The translations under genes and the position numbers were made by a program. A stretch of DNA of 64,000 bases, from positions 62,001 through 126,000 of the forward strand of contig JASJDP010000027.1 in NCBI GenBank assembly GCA_030065095.1. The letters are read 5' to 3'. The first letter of the stretch is position 1. Each line of letters begins with the position of its first letter. Of this stretch, positions 25,492 to 34,045 are shown in pieces. A model generated the notes under the pieces. That model was not told the DNA's origin and did not search any database. It worked only from the letters and a program-made list of their open reading frames with translations. The stretch is from Rhodobacter sp. Lineage in GTDB: Bacteria; Pseudomonadota; Alphaproteobacteria; Rhodobacterales; Rhodobacteraceae.

Positions 25492-26589
25492 ATGGATCAA
25501 TCCCCCAGCCAAGTGCCCTCGGGTGGCAGGAAAGTCGGCATATCGCCTCAGGCGCGGCGGCATAACGAGATGCGCAAGGCGGCGATCACGGCGCATCCCG
25601 AGCTGAAGGACGCATCCGGCGCCGATCGGCGCACCGTGCTGGCCCTGCCCGTGCTGCTGACGGCGCATTGGGGCATGGCCTGGCTGGTCTCGGACGCGTC
25701 GCTCCCGGTGATCTTTCTGGCGTCCTTCCTGGTCGGTCAGATCCTGATCCACGCCACCGGCGGGCTGGTGCACGAAACTGCGCACAAGCTGATCTTCCGC
25801 GACGCGAGACCGAAGCTGGCCTTCGACATCGGGCTCGAATGGGTCCTGGGCTCGTATGGCAAGCAACTGATCTATCAACACGAGCATATCACCAGCCATC
25901 ACCCGTATATCGGCGACTACGAACGCGACTATGAGCACGAGGATATCTGCGCGTTTCAGTCGCGGATGAAGCTGCGCCACGACAACCCGGTGGTCCAGCA
26001 TCTGCTGACCGGCTTTACGATGGTTCTGCACGCGCTGCCCCTGGGCTTTCTGATCGGGGATGAGGTGCTGCCGCGGCTGAATGCCTGGGTCACCGGGCGG
26101 CCTCAGAAGGATCCCGAGCGGCATATCGAGGCGACGCAGCCGCCCGCGTGGCAGATGCGGCTTTTCATCGGGGTATCGATCCTGTCGAACCTGACGCTGC
26201 TCTGGCTGTTCGGGTTTTGGGCGCTGCTGTACCACCTGTGGTCGCTGTCTTTGTTCCTGGGCAAGCTGGGGATTTCCAACCTGGGCCAGTCGCTCAGCGA
26301 GCATGAGGGCACCGACGACGATCAGCCGTCGCGGTCCACCTATGGCTGGATCAACATCCCGCTCTTCAATACCGGGTACCACAACGAGCACCATACCTTT
26401 CCGAACGTGGCCTGGACGCGGCTGCCCTATCTGAAGCGGACGGCGCCGGAAGTGTTTACCAGCGAGGCGGCGAAATCGTATTTCGGGTATTGGCTGGACC
26501 ATATCCGGGGCGATTTCACGGCCAGCCGCAAGACGCCCTTGCACGAGGAGGACCAAAGCGCACGCTGTGAAGGGCGGGCCCGGGCCTAG
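25492..26589 (+). CDS. Fatty-acid desaturase, DES1/sphingolipid delta4-desaturase type (365 aa)
   Basis: Three His boxes are in place for a diiron desaturase: HETAHK near residue 95, HITSHH near residue 127, and NTGYHNEHHTFPNVAWTRLPYLKRTAPEVF near residue 305 with HNEHH. Membrane helices lie in the usual positions. The last box and its following PY-L-K stretch resemble eukaryotic sphingolipid delta4-desaturase (DES1) rather than the stearoyl-type desaturases. No sphingolipid synthase (serine palmitoyltransferase) is visible here, so the substrate might be a different long-chain base, amide or glycerolipid. The gene follows the Stealth gene by 71 bp on the same strand. Confidence 0.87.
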   Translation: MDQSPSQVPSGGRKVGISPQARRHNEMRKAAITAHPELKDASGADRRTVLALPVLLTAHWGMAWLVSDASLPVIFLASFLVGQILIHATGGLVHETAHKLIFRDARPKLAFDIGLEWVLGSYGKQLIYQHEHITSHHPYIGDYERDYEHEDICAFQSRMKLRHDNPVVQHLLTGFTMVLHALPLGFLIGDEVLPRLNAWVTGRPQKDPERHIEATQPPAWQMRLFIGVSILSNLTLLWLFGFWALLYHLWSLSLFLGKLGISNLGQSLSEHEGTDDDQPSRSTYGWINIPLFNTGYHNEHHTFPNVAWTRLPYLKRTAPEVFTSEAAKSYFGYWLDHIRGDFTASRKTPLHEEDQSARCEGRARA

Positions 26590-26628
26590 AGCGGCACGAA
26601 GTTCGACTTAACCGCGTTTTACCCGTTC

Positions 26629-26767
26629 TTGGCCTGGAGCGGAGCTTGCATTTTCCTTTAGGAGCCGCGCTATCGCCTCCCCTCGGGGGCGGGTCGGCGA
26701 TGGCGCGGCGGCCTTCGGCCTTGATTCCGCGCCTGAATGCAGATTGCGAACGTCCGCTCCAAGCCAA
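26629..26767 (+). repeat. TIR-bounded dispersed repeat, copy B (internally shortened, ~139 bp)
   Basis: It starts TTGGCCTGGAGCGGA and ends in the inverted counterpart CGTCCGCTCCAAGCCAA. The right half (GCGGGTCGGCGATGGCGCGG through CCTGAATGCAGATT) matches copy C, but the middle ~95 bp is missing. Such internal deletion between intact ends is typical of non-autonomous elements. It lies between the desaturase gene and the ABM gene. Confidence 0.8.
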
Positions 26768-26805
26768 ATAACCGACTGCGCGATTCACTCACATTGCATC
26801 ACACT

Positions 26806-27141
26806 CTAGCGTCCGGCAGGCCCGTCATAGTGGCGTTCGACTTTCGCCACGCGCAGGGTGTAGTGGCTGTACCAGCGATCCTTGCCGAGCTGTTGGGCGA
26901 CCAGATGCTTGGCGTCCGCCTTCCAGTCGAGAAGCGACGCCTCGTCGCGCCAATAGCTGACGGTGATGCCGAGCCCGGCCTCGTCGCGGGTCGTTTCCAT
27001 GCCGATACAGCCGGGATGCGACTGGGCCATGTCAGACATCTTCCCGGCCATGGCCGCATAACCGTCATCGACGGCGGTGCGCTGTGCGGTGAAGATCACG
27101 GCGTAATAGGGTGGATCGGGAAGTGGCGCGAAATCGGACAT
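26806..27141 (-). CDS. Antibiotic biosynthesis monooxygenase (ABM) domain protein (111 aa)
   Basis: A single ferredoxin-like ABM domain: YYAVIFTAQRT strand, an amphipathic helix (DDGYAAMAGKMSDMAQSHPG), then GCIGMETTRDEAGLGITVSYWRDEASLLDWK, a classic ABM stretch, and a final HYTLRVAKVERHYDG. Many ABM proteins are cofactor-free oxygenases or haem-degrading enzymes, and many are of unknown function. No partner gene is evident. The start is ATG at 27139-27141. Confidence 0.85.
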   Translation of the reverse strand: MSDFAPLPDPPYYAVIFTAQRTAVDDGYAAMAGKMSDMAQSHPGCIGMETTRDEAGLGITVSYWRDEASLLDWKADAKHLVAQQLGKDRWYSHYTLRVAKVERHYDGPAGR

Positions 27142-27541
27142 GCGGCAGCCCTAGCGCAGGCCGTTACCGATTGAAAGGCGGGTCAGCGCCGGGCGACGTC
27201 CGGTGCCTCCACGTCAAGCCCAGTCGACCGGTCGTCCGGCGGGAGATGCGCGAAAACATGCGAATTGGCGATAAACTGGAAAACAATCCTGGCATTTCCC
27301 GGCGACTGTGGCGAAATCGTTAATCAATTGGCGACTATTGCGGCCTATCAACCAGGCCACCGGGTCACACGGTTTCGTGCAAGCTTGTGTTTCGCACGGA
27401 CCGCCGGGTGTTCCTATCTGAGAGGCACATCAGTGGTGCAGTGTTTGGTGATCCGGATGTTGGGGCCTGAACCACCCCTGCCGCCGGACGCGCGAGCTGA
27501 GCCTTCGTTACCCTGGGATTCGGCTCGCGCACTGCCCGCTG
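27142..27541. other. Gene-free stretch (400 bp) upstream of the ABM gene
   Basis: No convincing coding frame, tRNA or terminator is visible. The middle (about 27250-27360) is AT-richer than the genome and holds two similar words, GGCGACTGTGG and GGCGACTATTGCGG, about 30 bp apart, which may be regulatory. The longest frames across it are antisense shadows with no protein-like features. Confidence 0.5.
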
Positions 27542-29164
27542 TCAGGCCACGGATTTCCGGCAGTAACAACTGGCCCGAATCGGGATCTCCGCGCGGGCGA
27601 GCGCCGTGTCGAGTTGGCCGCGGATATGGCGGCGCTCGACCGATTCGCCCCGGCGGGCGAGGCATTCGTGCAGCCCGTGCAGGGCCCAGACGTTGGCCGG
27701 GTTCTGCAACGCGCGGGGCAGGGTGGGATCAAGGCCCAGGTCGGCACGATAGACGGCCTCGGCCTCGTCCCAATGCCCGGCATCCATCAACAGCGCGCCC
27801 AGGGCGTGGCGGGCGGGCTGTGGCCAGGCCCAGGGCTCTTCGTACATCAGCCCGTCGTCGCGGCGCACCGCCTCGCGCAGGTGGTCGAGCCCTTTGCCGG
27901 TACGCCCGGACTTATAGGCGACCTCGCCCAGCATCATGGCTTCGGCGACACCGAGCACGTCCTGGGCCTTGTTCTGAAACAGCATGCGATCCTCGGGGAT
28001 CGCCGCGCGGGCGGCGAGGAAACGGTCCGCCTCGGACTGCGCCTTGGCGGGCCGGCCGAGATTGGCGAAGGCGACGGCGCGGGCGTAGAGGATCAGCGCC
28101 TGTGTGAAGGCGTAGAGTTCCGTATCCTCCGGGATCGGTTCGTCCAGGATGTCCCGCCACAGACCGAACCGGATCAACACATGCGGACGGGTGGCGACGA
28201 AGGCCTCGAACAGGTCGGGATAGACGCGGACCACCTCGTCCGGCACCTCGGCGCGCAGGCGGGCCGCGGCGTCGAGCGCGACCGAAGGCTGGGCCAGAAA
28301 CATCGCGCCGTAGACGGCGAAATGCAGGTTGTGGATGCGATAGAGCGCATAGAAGTTCGCGCCGCCGGCATAATCCTTGAACTTGGCGTCGACCTTCGCG
28401 GCGGCCAGATTGCGGGTGACGACGTTCTGGTAGTCACCCGTCAGCACGTCGATATGCGTGGCCATATGCACCAGATGGCCGGCGTCGGGGACCAGCCAGG
28501 TCAGCCTGTCGCCGTGGCGCAAGGCGGCCTCGGGCGTGGGCGACATCTCCATCAGGTGGATATACATGTGCAAGAGGCCCGGGTGATCCCAGGCCTCGGC
28601 GCGTTCGAAGGCGCGGTCGAGCAGGGCCTTGGCCTCGGGGCCGGCGGAATGTTCCGTGGGCTCGCCGGTGGCGAGGTCCCAAAGCTGCCAGGGTGTGCGG
28701 TTCATCAGCGCCTCGGCGAAGACGAAGGTGACGTCGAGATCATCCGGGAAGGCGGTGTGGACTGCGCGCATCTGGTCGGCGAAGGCGTTGTTCCACGGGT
28801 GAAATGTTTCGATATCGGGGCTGGCGGGCGAGCGCGCCTTCAATGCGTCGATCAGCGCGGCCTCGACCGGGGCCGCCGGGGCCGCGGCGGCCAGTTCGGC
28901 GTGAATGCGGTCCAGGCAAGGCGCCTTTTCATCCTCGGTGAAAACGTCCCAGGGCTTGTTGTAATTGGGCCCCAGCGCATAGGCGATGCCCCAGCGCGCA
29001 AGGCAGCAGGAGGGATCGTGCCGCAGCGCCGCCTCGAAGCAGGCGACGGCCTCGTCATGGTTATAGCCGAACAGCCAGACCATGCCCCGGTCGAACCAGC
29101 GCTGCGCCTCGTGATCCTGGGTCGCGGGCCGGGTGTAGGTGCCCAGATCGAACGGATAGTCCAT
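27542..29164 (-). CDS. TPR-repeat protein of unknown function, last gene of the ABC importer operon (540 aa)
   Basis: No signal peptide or membrane segments. TPR-like helix pairs occur near the start (AQRWFDRGMVWLFGYNHDEAVACFEAALRHDPSCCLARWG), in the middle and at the end (ALGALLMDAGHWDEAEAVYRADLGLDPTLPRALQN). Invariant-looking stretches such as HMYIHLMEMSPTPEAAL and HLVHMATHIDVLTGDY, with several His and Met, suggest a conserved pocket. A Cys pair sits near the C-terminus (ASCYCRKS). It begins 39 bp after the fused ATPase gene, so it is likely co-transcribed with the importer. I do not recognise a named function. Confidence 0.8.
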   Translation of the reverse strand: MDYPFDLGTYTRPATQDHEAQRWFDRGMVWLFGYNHDEAVACFEAALRHDPSCCLARWGIAYALGPNYNKPWDVFTEDEKAPCLDRIHAELAAAAPAAPVEAALIDALKARSPASPDIETFHPWNNAFADQMRAVHTAFPDDLDVTFVFAEALMNRTPWQLWDLATGEPTEHSAGPEAKALLDRAFERAEAWDHPGLLHMYIHLMEMSPTPEAALRHGDRLTWLVPDAGHLVHMATHIDVLTGDYQNVVTRNLAAAKVDAKFKDYAGGANFYALYRIHNLHFAVYGAMFLAQPSVALDAAARLRAEVPDEVVRVYPDLFEAFVATRPHVLIRFGLWRDILDEPIPEDTELYAFTQALILYARAVAFANLGRPAKAQSEADRFLAARAAIPEDRMLFQNKAQDVLGVAEAMMLGEVAYKSGRTGKGLDHLREAVRRDDGLMYEEPWAWPQPARHALGALLMDAGHWDEAEAVYRADLGLDPTLPRALQNPANVWALHGLHECLARRGESVERRHIRGQLDTALARAEIPIRASCYCRKSVA

Positions 29165-29203
29165 GCGTTCGACCTCCTGCGCCGGCCCGGAACCCTGCGC
29201 GGT

Positions 29204-31288
29204 CTACTCTGCCGCGATCTTGATCACCGGCTCCATTTCGCCAAGGGCCTCGTCGCTGAGATGGCACTTGATCTCATGCCCGTCGGCGAGGGTTTTCTGC
29301 GACGGCACCTCGGTCTCGCACAGATTGCCAGGCACCTTGTCCTTCCAGCGGCAGCGGGTCTGGAACGGGCAACCCGACGGCGGGTTCATCGCCGAGGGAA
29401 TGTCGCCTTCGAGCACGATGTGCTGTTTCTCGATGCTGGTATCGGCGATGGGAACGGCCGACAGCAACGCCTCGGTATAGGGATGGTAGGGCGGGCTGAA
29501 GACCTGATCGGTATCGCCCAGTTCCACCACATGGCCGAGATACATTACCATAACGCGGTCAGACAGATAGCGGACGATGCTGAGGTCGTGGCTGATGAAC
29601 AGAAGCGTGGTTTTTTCGTTGCGCTGGATTTCCATCAGCAGGTCGGTCACCGCCGCCTGCACCGACACGTCGAGCGCCGAGACGGGCTCGTCCGCCACCA
29701 CGATCCGCGCGCCGCCGGCAAAGGCGCGGGCAATACCGACGCGCTGTTTCTGCCCGCCCGATAGCTGCCGCGGCATCCGTTCGGCGAACTCGCGCGGCAG
29801 CTTCACCAGATCGAGAAGTTCCAGCATGCGCTGGCGGCGGGCGTTTTCGTTTTCGCCGATGCCGAAGATTTCCAGCGCCCGGATGATCTGGCGGCCGACG
29901 GTCATCGACGGGTTCAGCGTGTCGAACGGGTTCTGGAACACCATTTGCACGCTCGAGACGGTCTTGGTGTCACGCTCTTCGATCGGCACCTCGCCGATGG
30001 AGCGGTTGTCGAGCAGGATCTCGCCGTCGGTGGCGGTTTCCAGACCCATCAGCACCTTGGCGAAGGTCGACTTGCCGCAGCCGGATTCGCCGACGATGGC
30101 CAGAGTTTCCGATTCGCGTGCTTCGAAGCTGAGGGTCTCGTTGGCCTTGACCACCTTCTTGTCGCCGCCGCCGAACAGTGCGTTGGCCGCCACCTCGTAG
30201 TATTTCTTGAGGTTGTCCATCTTCAGCACGACGTTGCCGGGCTCGGACTTGGCATGCGTCTCGGTGGCCACGATCGGCGCGTTCCAGTCGATCTCGTCGA
30301 TCCGGCGACAGCGGCTTTCATGCCGCTCGTCCTGCGGGATCGGCACCATCTTGACGTCGCCGGTGTTGCAGACGCCTTCGACGAAATAATCGCAGCGCGG
30401 CCCGAAATTGCAGCCCGGCGGGCGTTCATGGGGCAGGGGGAAGTTACCCGGAATAGCCACCAGCGGGCGCGAATTCTTGTCGGCCCCGGGCAGCGGGATC
30501 GAGCGGAACAGAGCCTGCGTGTAGGGGTGGCGCATCTTGTCGAACACGTCCTCGATGCTGCCGCGTTCGACCGCCTCGCCGGAATACATCACGCAGATGC
30601 GGTCGCAGGTTTCCAGAACCAGCCCCAGGTTGTGGCTGATGAACAGCATCGAGGTGCCGTATTTCTCGCCCAGTTCCTTGACCAGTTCGACCACGGCGGC
30701 CTCGACCGTGACGTCGAGCGCGGTGGTGGGCTCGTCCAGGATCAGCAGCGCGGGCTTCGACATCAGCGCCATGGCGATGACGATGCGCTGCTGCTGGCCG
30801 CCGGACAGCTGATGCGGGAACGAGTTCAGCATGCGTTTGGGATCCGGCAGCTTCACGTCTGTGACCACCTCGAGCGCGCGCTCGTAGGCCTCTTTCTCGG
30901 TGATGCCCTCGTGGATCATCGGCACTTCCATCAGCTGCTTGCCGATCTTCATCGCCGGGTTCAGCGACGCCATGGGTTCCTGATAGATCATGGCGATTTC
31001 GTTGCCGCGGATATCGCGCAGCTCTTCCATCGACATCTCGCCCAGGTCGCGGCCCTTGAACTTGATCGACCCGCCGACGATGCGGCCGTTGACGCCCAGA
31101 TCCTGCATGACGCCGAGCGCCACGGTGCTTTTGCCGCAGCCGGATTCGCCGACCAGCCCCAGCGCCTCGCCGGGCAGGACGGTGGCCGAGAAATCCATCA
31201 CGGCGGGGATTTCGCGCAGCCGGGTGAAGAAGGAAATCGACAGTTTGTCGATTTCGAGGATCGGGCCGTCATAGTCCCACTTGGCCAT
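29204..31288 (-). CDS. Dipeptide/oligopeptide-type ABC importer ATPase, two domains fused (694 aa)
   Basis: Two complete NBDs in one chain, as if DppD and DppF were joined: Walker A GESGCGKST occurs twice (about residues 52 and 405), with signatures LSGGQQQR and LSGGQKQR, and Walker [13 protein letters not shown] and IVVADEPVSALD. Each half carries an oligo_HPY-type C-terminal extension; the first has PPGCNFGPRCDYFVEGVC and the second PPSGCPFQTRCRWK, Cys patterns seen in peptide importers. It powers the two permeases upstream. The start is ATG at 31286-31288. Confidence 0.93.
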   Translation of the reverse strand: MAKWDYDGPILEIDKLSISFFTRLREIPAVMDFSATVLPGEALGLVGESGCGKSTVALGVMQDLGVNGRIVGGSIKFKGRDLGEMSMEELRDIRGNEIAMIYQEPMASLNPAMKIGKQLMEVPMIHEGITEKEAYERALEVVTDVKLPDPKRMLNSFPHQLSGGQQQRIVIAMALMSKPALLILDEPTTALDVTVEAAVVELVKELGEKYGTSMLFISHNLGLVLETCDRICVMYSGEAVERGSIEDVFDKMRHPYTQALFRSIPLPGADKNSRPLVAIPGNFPLPHERPPGCNFGPRCDYFVEGVCNTGDVKMVPIPQDERHESRCRRIDEIDWNAPIVATETHAKSEPGNVVLKMDNLKKYYEVAANALFGGGDKKVVKANETLSFEARESETLAIVGESGCGKSTFAKVLMGLETATDGEILLDNRSIGEVPIEERDTKTVSSVQMVFQNPFDTLNPSMTVGRQIIRALEIFGIGENENARRQRMLELLDLVKLPREFAERMPRQLSGGQKQRVGIARAFAGGARIVVADEPVSALDVSVQAAVTDLLMEIQRNEKTTLLFISHDLSIVRYLSDRVMVMYLGHVVELGDTDQVFSPPYHPYTEALLSAVPIADTSIEKQHIVLEGDIPSAMNPPSGCPFQTRCRWKDKVPGNLCETEVPSQKTLADGHEIKCHLSDEALGEMEPVIKIAAE

Positions 31289-31397
31289 TGCAGTGTTCCC
31301 TTTCTATCCGTCGCCGTCCCGGGCCGGACCCGGGACCACTTGTTTCAGGCGAGACCCCGGATCCGTGTCCGGGGTGCCGCCGCCCCAAGGGGCGACG

Positions 31398-32849
31398 TCA
31401 GTCTTTCAGGCTTTCCTCGCGCAGCCCGTCGGCCAGCAGGTTCAGCCCGAGCACAAGGCTCAGGAGCGCCAGCGCCGGGGGCAGGGCGGGGTGCAGGTAG
31501 ATCGACAAGAGCTTGCGGCCCTCGTTGATCGTCGAACCCCAGTCGGGCGATTCGGGCGGCAGCCCGAGGCCGAAGAAGCCGAGCGTTCCCAAGAGGATCG
31601 TCGTGTATCCGACCCGCAGGCAGAAATCGACGATCAACGGCCCGCGCGCGTTCGGCAGGATCTCCCACAGCATGATGTACCAGGGGCCTTCGCCCCGGGT
31701 CTGCGCCGCCGCGACGTAGTCGCGTGTCTTGATGTCGAGCGCCAGGCCCCGGACGATGCGGAACACGGTGGGCGAGTTGACGAAGACCACCGAAACGAAC
31801 ACGACCAGGATACCGCCCGAGATGTCGAAGAGATCGAGGAAGGGCGGCAGCACGTTGATCGCCGTGCCCTTGGCGGAGACGCCCGAGAGGTAGAACCAGA
31901 TCATGATGCCGAGGACGCCGATCAAGAGCGGCGTGCGGAAATTCGGCTGGGTGTAGTAGCGCGAATTCAGCAGGATGCCGACGAAGAGGATCGGAAAGAT
32001 GAACATCACCGCCGCCATGTAGCTGGGGATGCCGGTCAGCACGATTTCCGGGGTCACCAGCAGGTAGAACAGCAGGATGACCGGGAAGGCCAGAATCAGG
32101 TTGGCGAGGAATGACAGGAAGGTGTCGAGCTTGCCGCCGTAATACCCTGCCGGCAGGCCCAGCGTGATGCCGACCATGAAGGCGAAGAGCGTCGCGAAGG
32201 GGGCGATCACGATCACCGTGACGCTGCCCTCGACCATGCGGCTGAAGACATCGCGCGCCAGGTTGTCGCCGCCCAGAAGATACCAGGCATAATCGCCCTC
32301 TTCGGCGCCGTTCAGCACCGTGCCCGGCACCTTGTTCTTCATGCCAGAGACCTGAGTTAGAGGGTCATGGGTCGCGATCATGTCGAAGATGCCGGTGAAG
32401 AGCGCGGTATAGACCCAGAACATCACCAGCCCGAAGCCGACCATGCCGATCACGCTGTCAAAGAGCTTGCCGTAGAGCCCCAGATTGCGCTTGAACAGTA
32501 TCGACAGCACGAAGGTGACGATCAGCGCCACCCAGACCGGCGCGAACTGTCCCGCGACGCCGCCGATGATGCCGCCGCCGCGGTGACCGGTGAAGAACCC
32601 GACCAGCAGATAGGCCAGAACGATCCCGACGAGCGCGTAGAAGCTGTAGGTCAGCGCCTTGTTGATCAGCCCCGGCAGACCGCCCGTCGCCACCGCCATG
32701 CCGTCGGGGCCGTACTGGATACGGCCGCCGCCGAAGACGAAGCTGGATACGATGCTGGCCAGCACCGAGACCGCGAAGGCGACCGCGATGATGATCAGGA
32801 GGGGGTTCAAAACGGTGCCCGCGGCACCTGTCCATGTCAGTGGTTCCAT
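31398..32849 (-). CDS. Dpp/Opp-type ABC permease, DppC-like with long N-terminal membrane extension (483 aa)
   Basis: The C-terminal ~300 residues are a normal DppC-like permease with an EAA loop (DYVAAAQTRGEGPWYIMLWEILPNARGPL) near residue 380. About 180 extra residues precede it and include four or so hydrophobic segments (LLIIIAVAFAVSVLASIV; SFYALVGIVLAYLLVGFF; VWVALIVTFVLSIL; VIGMVGFGLVMFWVYTALF). The total of 483 is long for this family. A periplasmic loop with GTVLNGAEEGDYAWYLLGGD leads into the typical DNLARDVFSRM motif. The downstream ATPase gene is about 110 bp away. Confidence 0.9.
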   Translation of the reverse strand: MEPLTWTGAAGTVLNPLLIIIAVAFAVSVLASIVSSFVFGGGRIQYGPDGMAVATGGLPGLINKALTYSFYALVGIVLAYLLVGFFTGHRGGGIIGGVAGQFAPVWVALIVTFVLSILFKRNLGLYGKLFDSVIGMVGFGLVMFWVYTALFTGIFDMIATHDPLTQVSGMKNKVPGTVLNGAEEGDYAWYLLGGDNLARDVFSRMVEGSVTVIVIAPFATLFAFMVGITLGLPAGYYGGKLDTFLSFLANLILAFPVILLFYLLVTPEIVLTGIPSYMAAVMFIFPILFVGILLNSRYYTQPNFRTPLLIGVLGIMIWFYLSGVSAKGTAINVLPPFLDLFDISGGILVVFVSVVFVNSPTVFRIVRGLALDIKTRDYVAAAQTRGEGPWYIMLWEILPNARGPLIVDFCLRVGYTTILLGTLGFFGLGLPPESPDWGSTINEGRKLLSIYLHPALPPALALLSLVLGLNLLADGLREESLKD

Positions 32850-32861
32850 CCGCCCTCTCCC

Positions 32862-33908
32862 CTATGAAATCCGGATCCGCGGGTTCAGATAGACATAGCC
32901 GATATCGGATATCAGCTGCGTCGTCAGAACCACGATCACCGAGACCACCGAGACGCCGAGCAAGAGCTCGATGTCGTTGTTGCCGGCGGCCTGGACCAGC
33001 GTCCAGCCGAAGCCCTTGTAGTTGAACAGCGTCTCGACGATGACGACGCCGTTCAGAAGCCACGGGAACTGCAGCATGATCACCGTGAAGGGGGCGATCA
33101 GCGCATTCCTGAGCGCGTGCTTCATGACGATGTTGCTGAAGCTGACACCCTTCAGCCGCGCGGTGCGGATGTACTGGGCGGTCATCACCTCGGCCATGGA
33201 GGCGCGGGTCATCCGGGCGATATAGCCCATGCCGTAAAGCGCGATGGTCAGGACCGGCAGGGTGAAGTTTTCCCAGGTGATGTTGTCCATCGCACTTGTC
33301 GCGGTGCCCTTGAACCACTTCAGGCCCACCGTGGACGAGGCGAAGATCGCGATGAAGATAACGCCCGAGACGTATTCCGGCGTCGCCGTCGTGGTGATCG
33401 AGACGGTGGACAGCGTGCGGTCAAGCCGCGATCCCTCTCGCATCCCTGCCAGCACACCGATGATCAGCGCGCCGGGGACCATGACGCACATCACCGCCAG
33501 CATCAGCCACCCGGTCAGCCCCAGGCGCTTGCCCACTATGGTGCCGACCTCGTCGCGGAAGACGGTGGACAGGCCCCAACTGCCCTGCAGCAACCCGCAG
33601 AACCGCGGCGTGTCTTCCTCTGCGACGCCGGGGCGGACGCAATTGCCAACCCGGGTGCCGTCATCGAGCGTGTTCGAGAACCCCGGCGCGACGCCCAGCC
33701 AGCGGCCGTATTTGACGAACAGCGGGTCCATGTAGCCGCGGTTTTCAAGCCAGCTGACGACCTGTTCGTCGGACATCCGCTGGTTGCCTTGCGTCTTGGC
33801 CAGCTTTTCGAGGTTCGGAAACAGGTTGGTGAGGAAGAAGACGACGAAGGTCAGGCAGAGCGCGGTCAGGATCATGACCCCGAGACGTCTTAGAATGAAT
33901 AGTCCCAT
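32862..33908 (-). CDS. Dpp/Opp-type ABC permease, DppB-like (348 aa)
   Basis: The family's N-terminus MGLFILRRLGVMILTALCLTFV leads six membrane helices. A larger-than-usual periplasmic loop holds WLENRGYMDPLFVKYGRWLG and a pair of Cys in GNCVRPGVAEEDTPRFCGLL, a possible disulfide. The EAA motif is YIRTARLKGVSFSNIVMKHALRNAL. The gene ends 12 bp before the DppC-like gene. It follows a strong hairpin and the substrate-binding protein gene. Confidence 0.92.
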   Translation of the reverse strand: MGLFILRRLGVMILTALCLTFVVFFLTNLFPNLEKLAKTQGNQRMSDEQVVSWLENRGYMDPLFVKYGRWLGVAPGFSNTLDDGTRVGNCVRPGVAEEDTPRFCGLLQGSWGLSTVFRDEVGTIVGKRLGLTGWLMLAVMCVMVPGALIIGVLAGMREGSRLDRTLSTVSITTTATPEYVSGVIFIAIFASSTVGLKWFKGTATSAMDNITWENFTLPVLTIALYGMGYIARMTRASMAEVMTAQYIRTARLKGVSFSNIVMKHALRNALIAPFTVIMLQFPWLLNGVVIVETLFNYKGFGWTLVQAAGNNDIELLLGVSVVSVIVVLTTQLISDIGYVYLNPRIRIS

Positions 33909-34000
33909 AGTGGCCCCTGTTGGTCAGGCGGCGGATCGGCGGGTCGTTGCGTGGACCTCTTGCTGCCGGATCGGGCCGGCATCTCCGCCATTTGTGAAAA

Positions 34001-34028
34001 GGGCCGCCCGGATGATCCCGGGCGGCCC
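34001..34028 (-). terminator. Strong hairpin between binding protein and permease genes (attenuator)
   Basis: An 11-bp perfect GC stem (GGGCCGCCCGG / CCGGGCGGCCC) with a 6-base loop lies 17 bp after the binding-protein stop. On the minus strand it is followed by TTTT. This arrangement commonly lets the binding protein be made in excess over the membrane parts, either by partial termination or by protecting the upstream mRNA. Confidence 0.7.
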
Positions 34029-34045
34029 GTCGGCGCGGTCGCGTG

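Noticed and set aside
27614-29764. A 716-residue plus-strand frame opposite the TPR protein and ATPase genes.
   Set aside because: The opposite strand holds the TPR pattern and two Walker motifs; this frame shows none.
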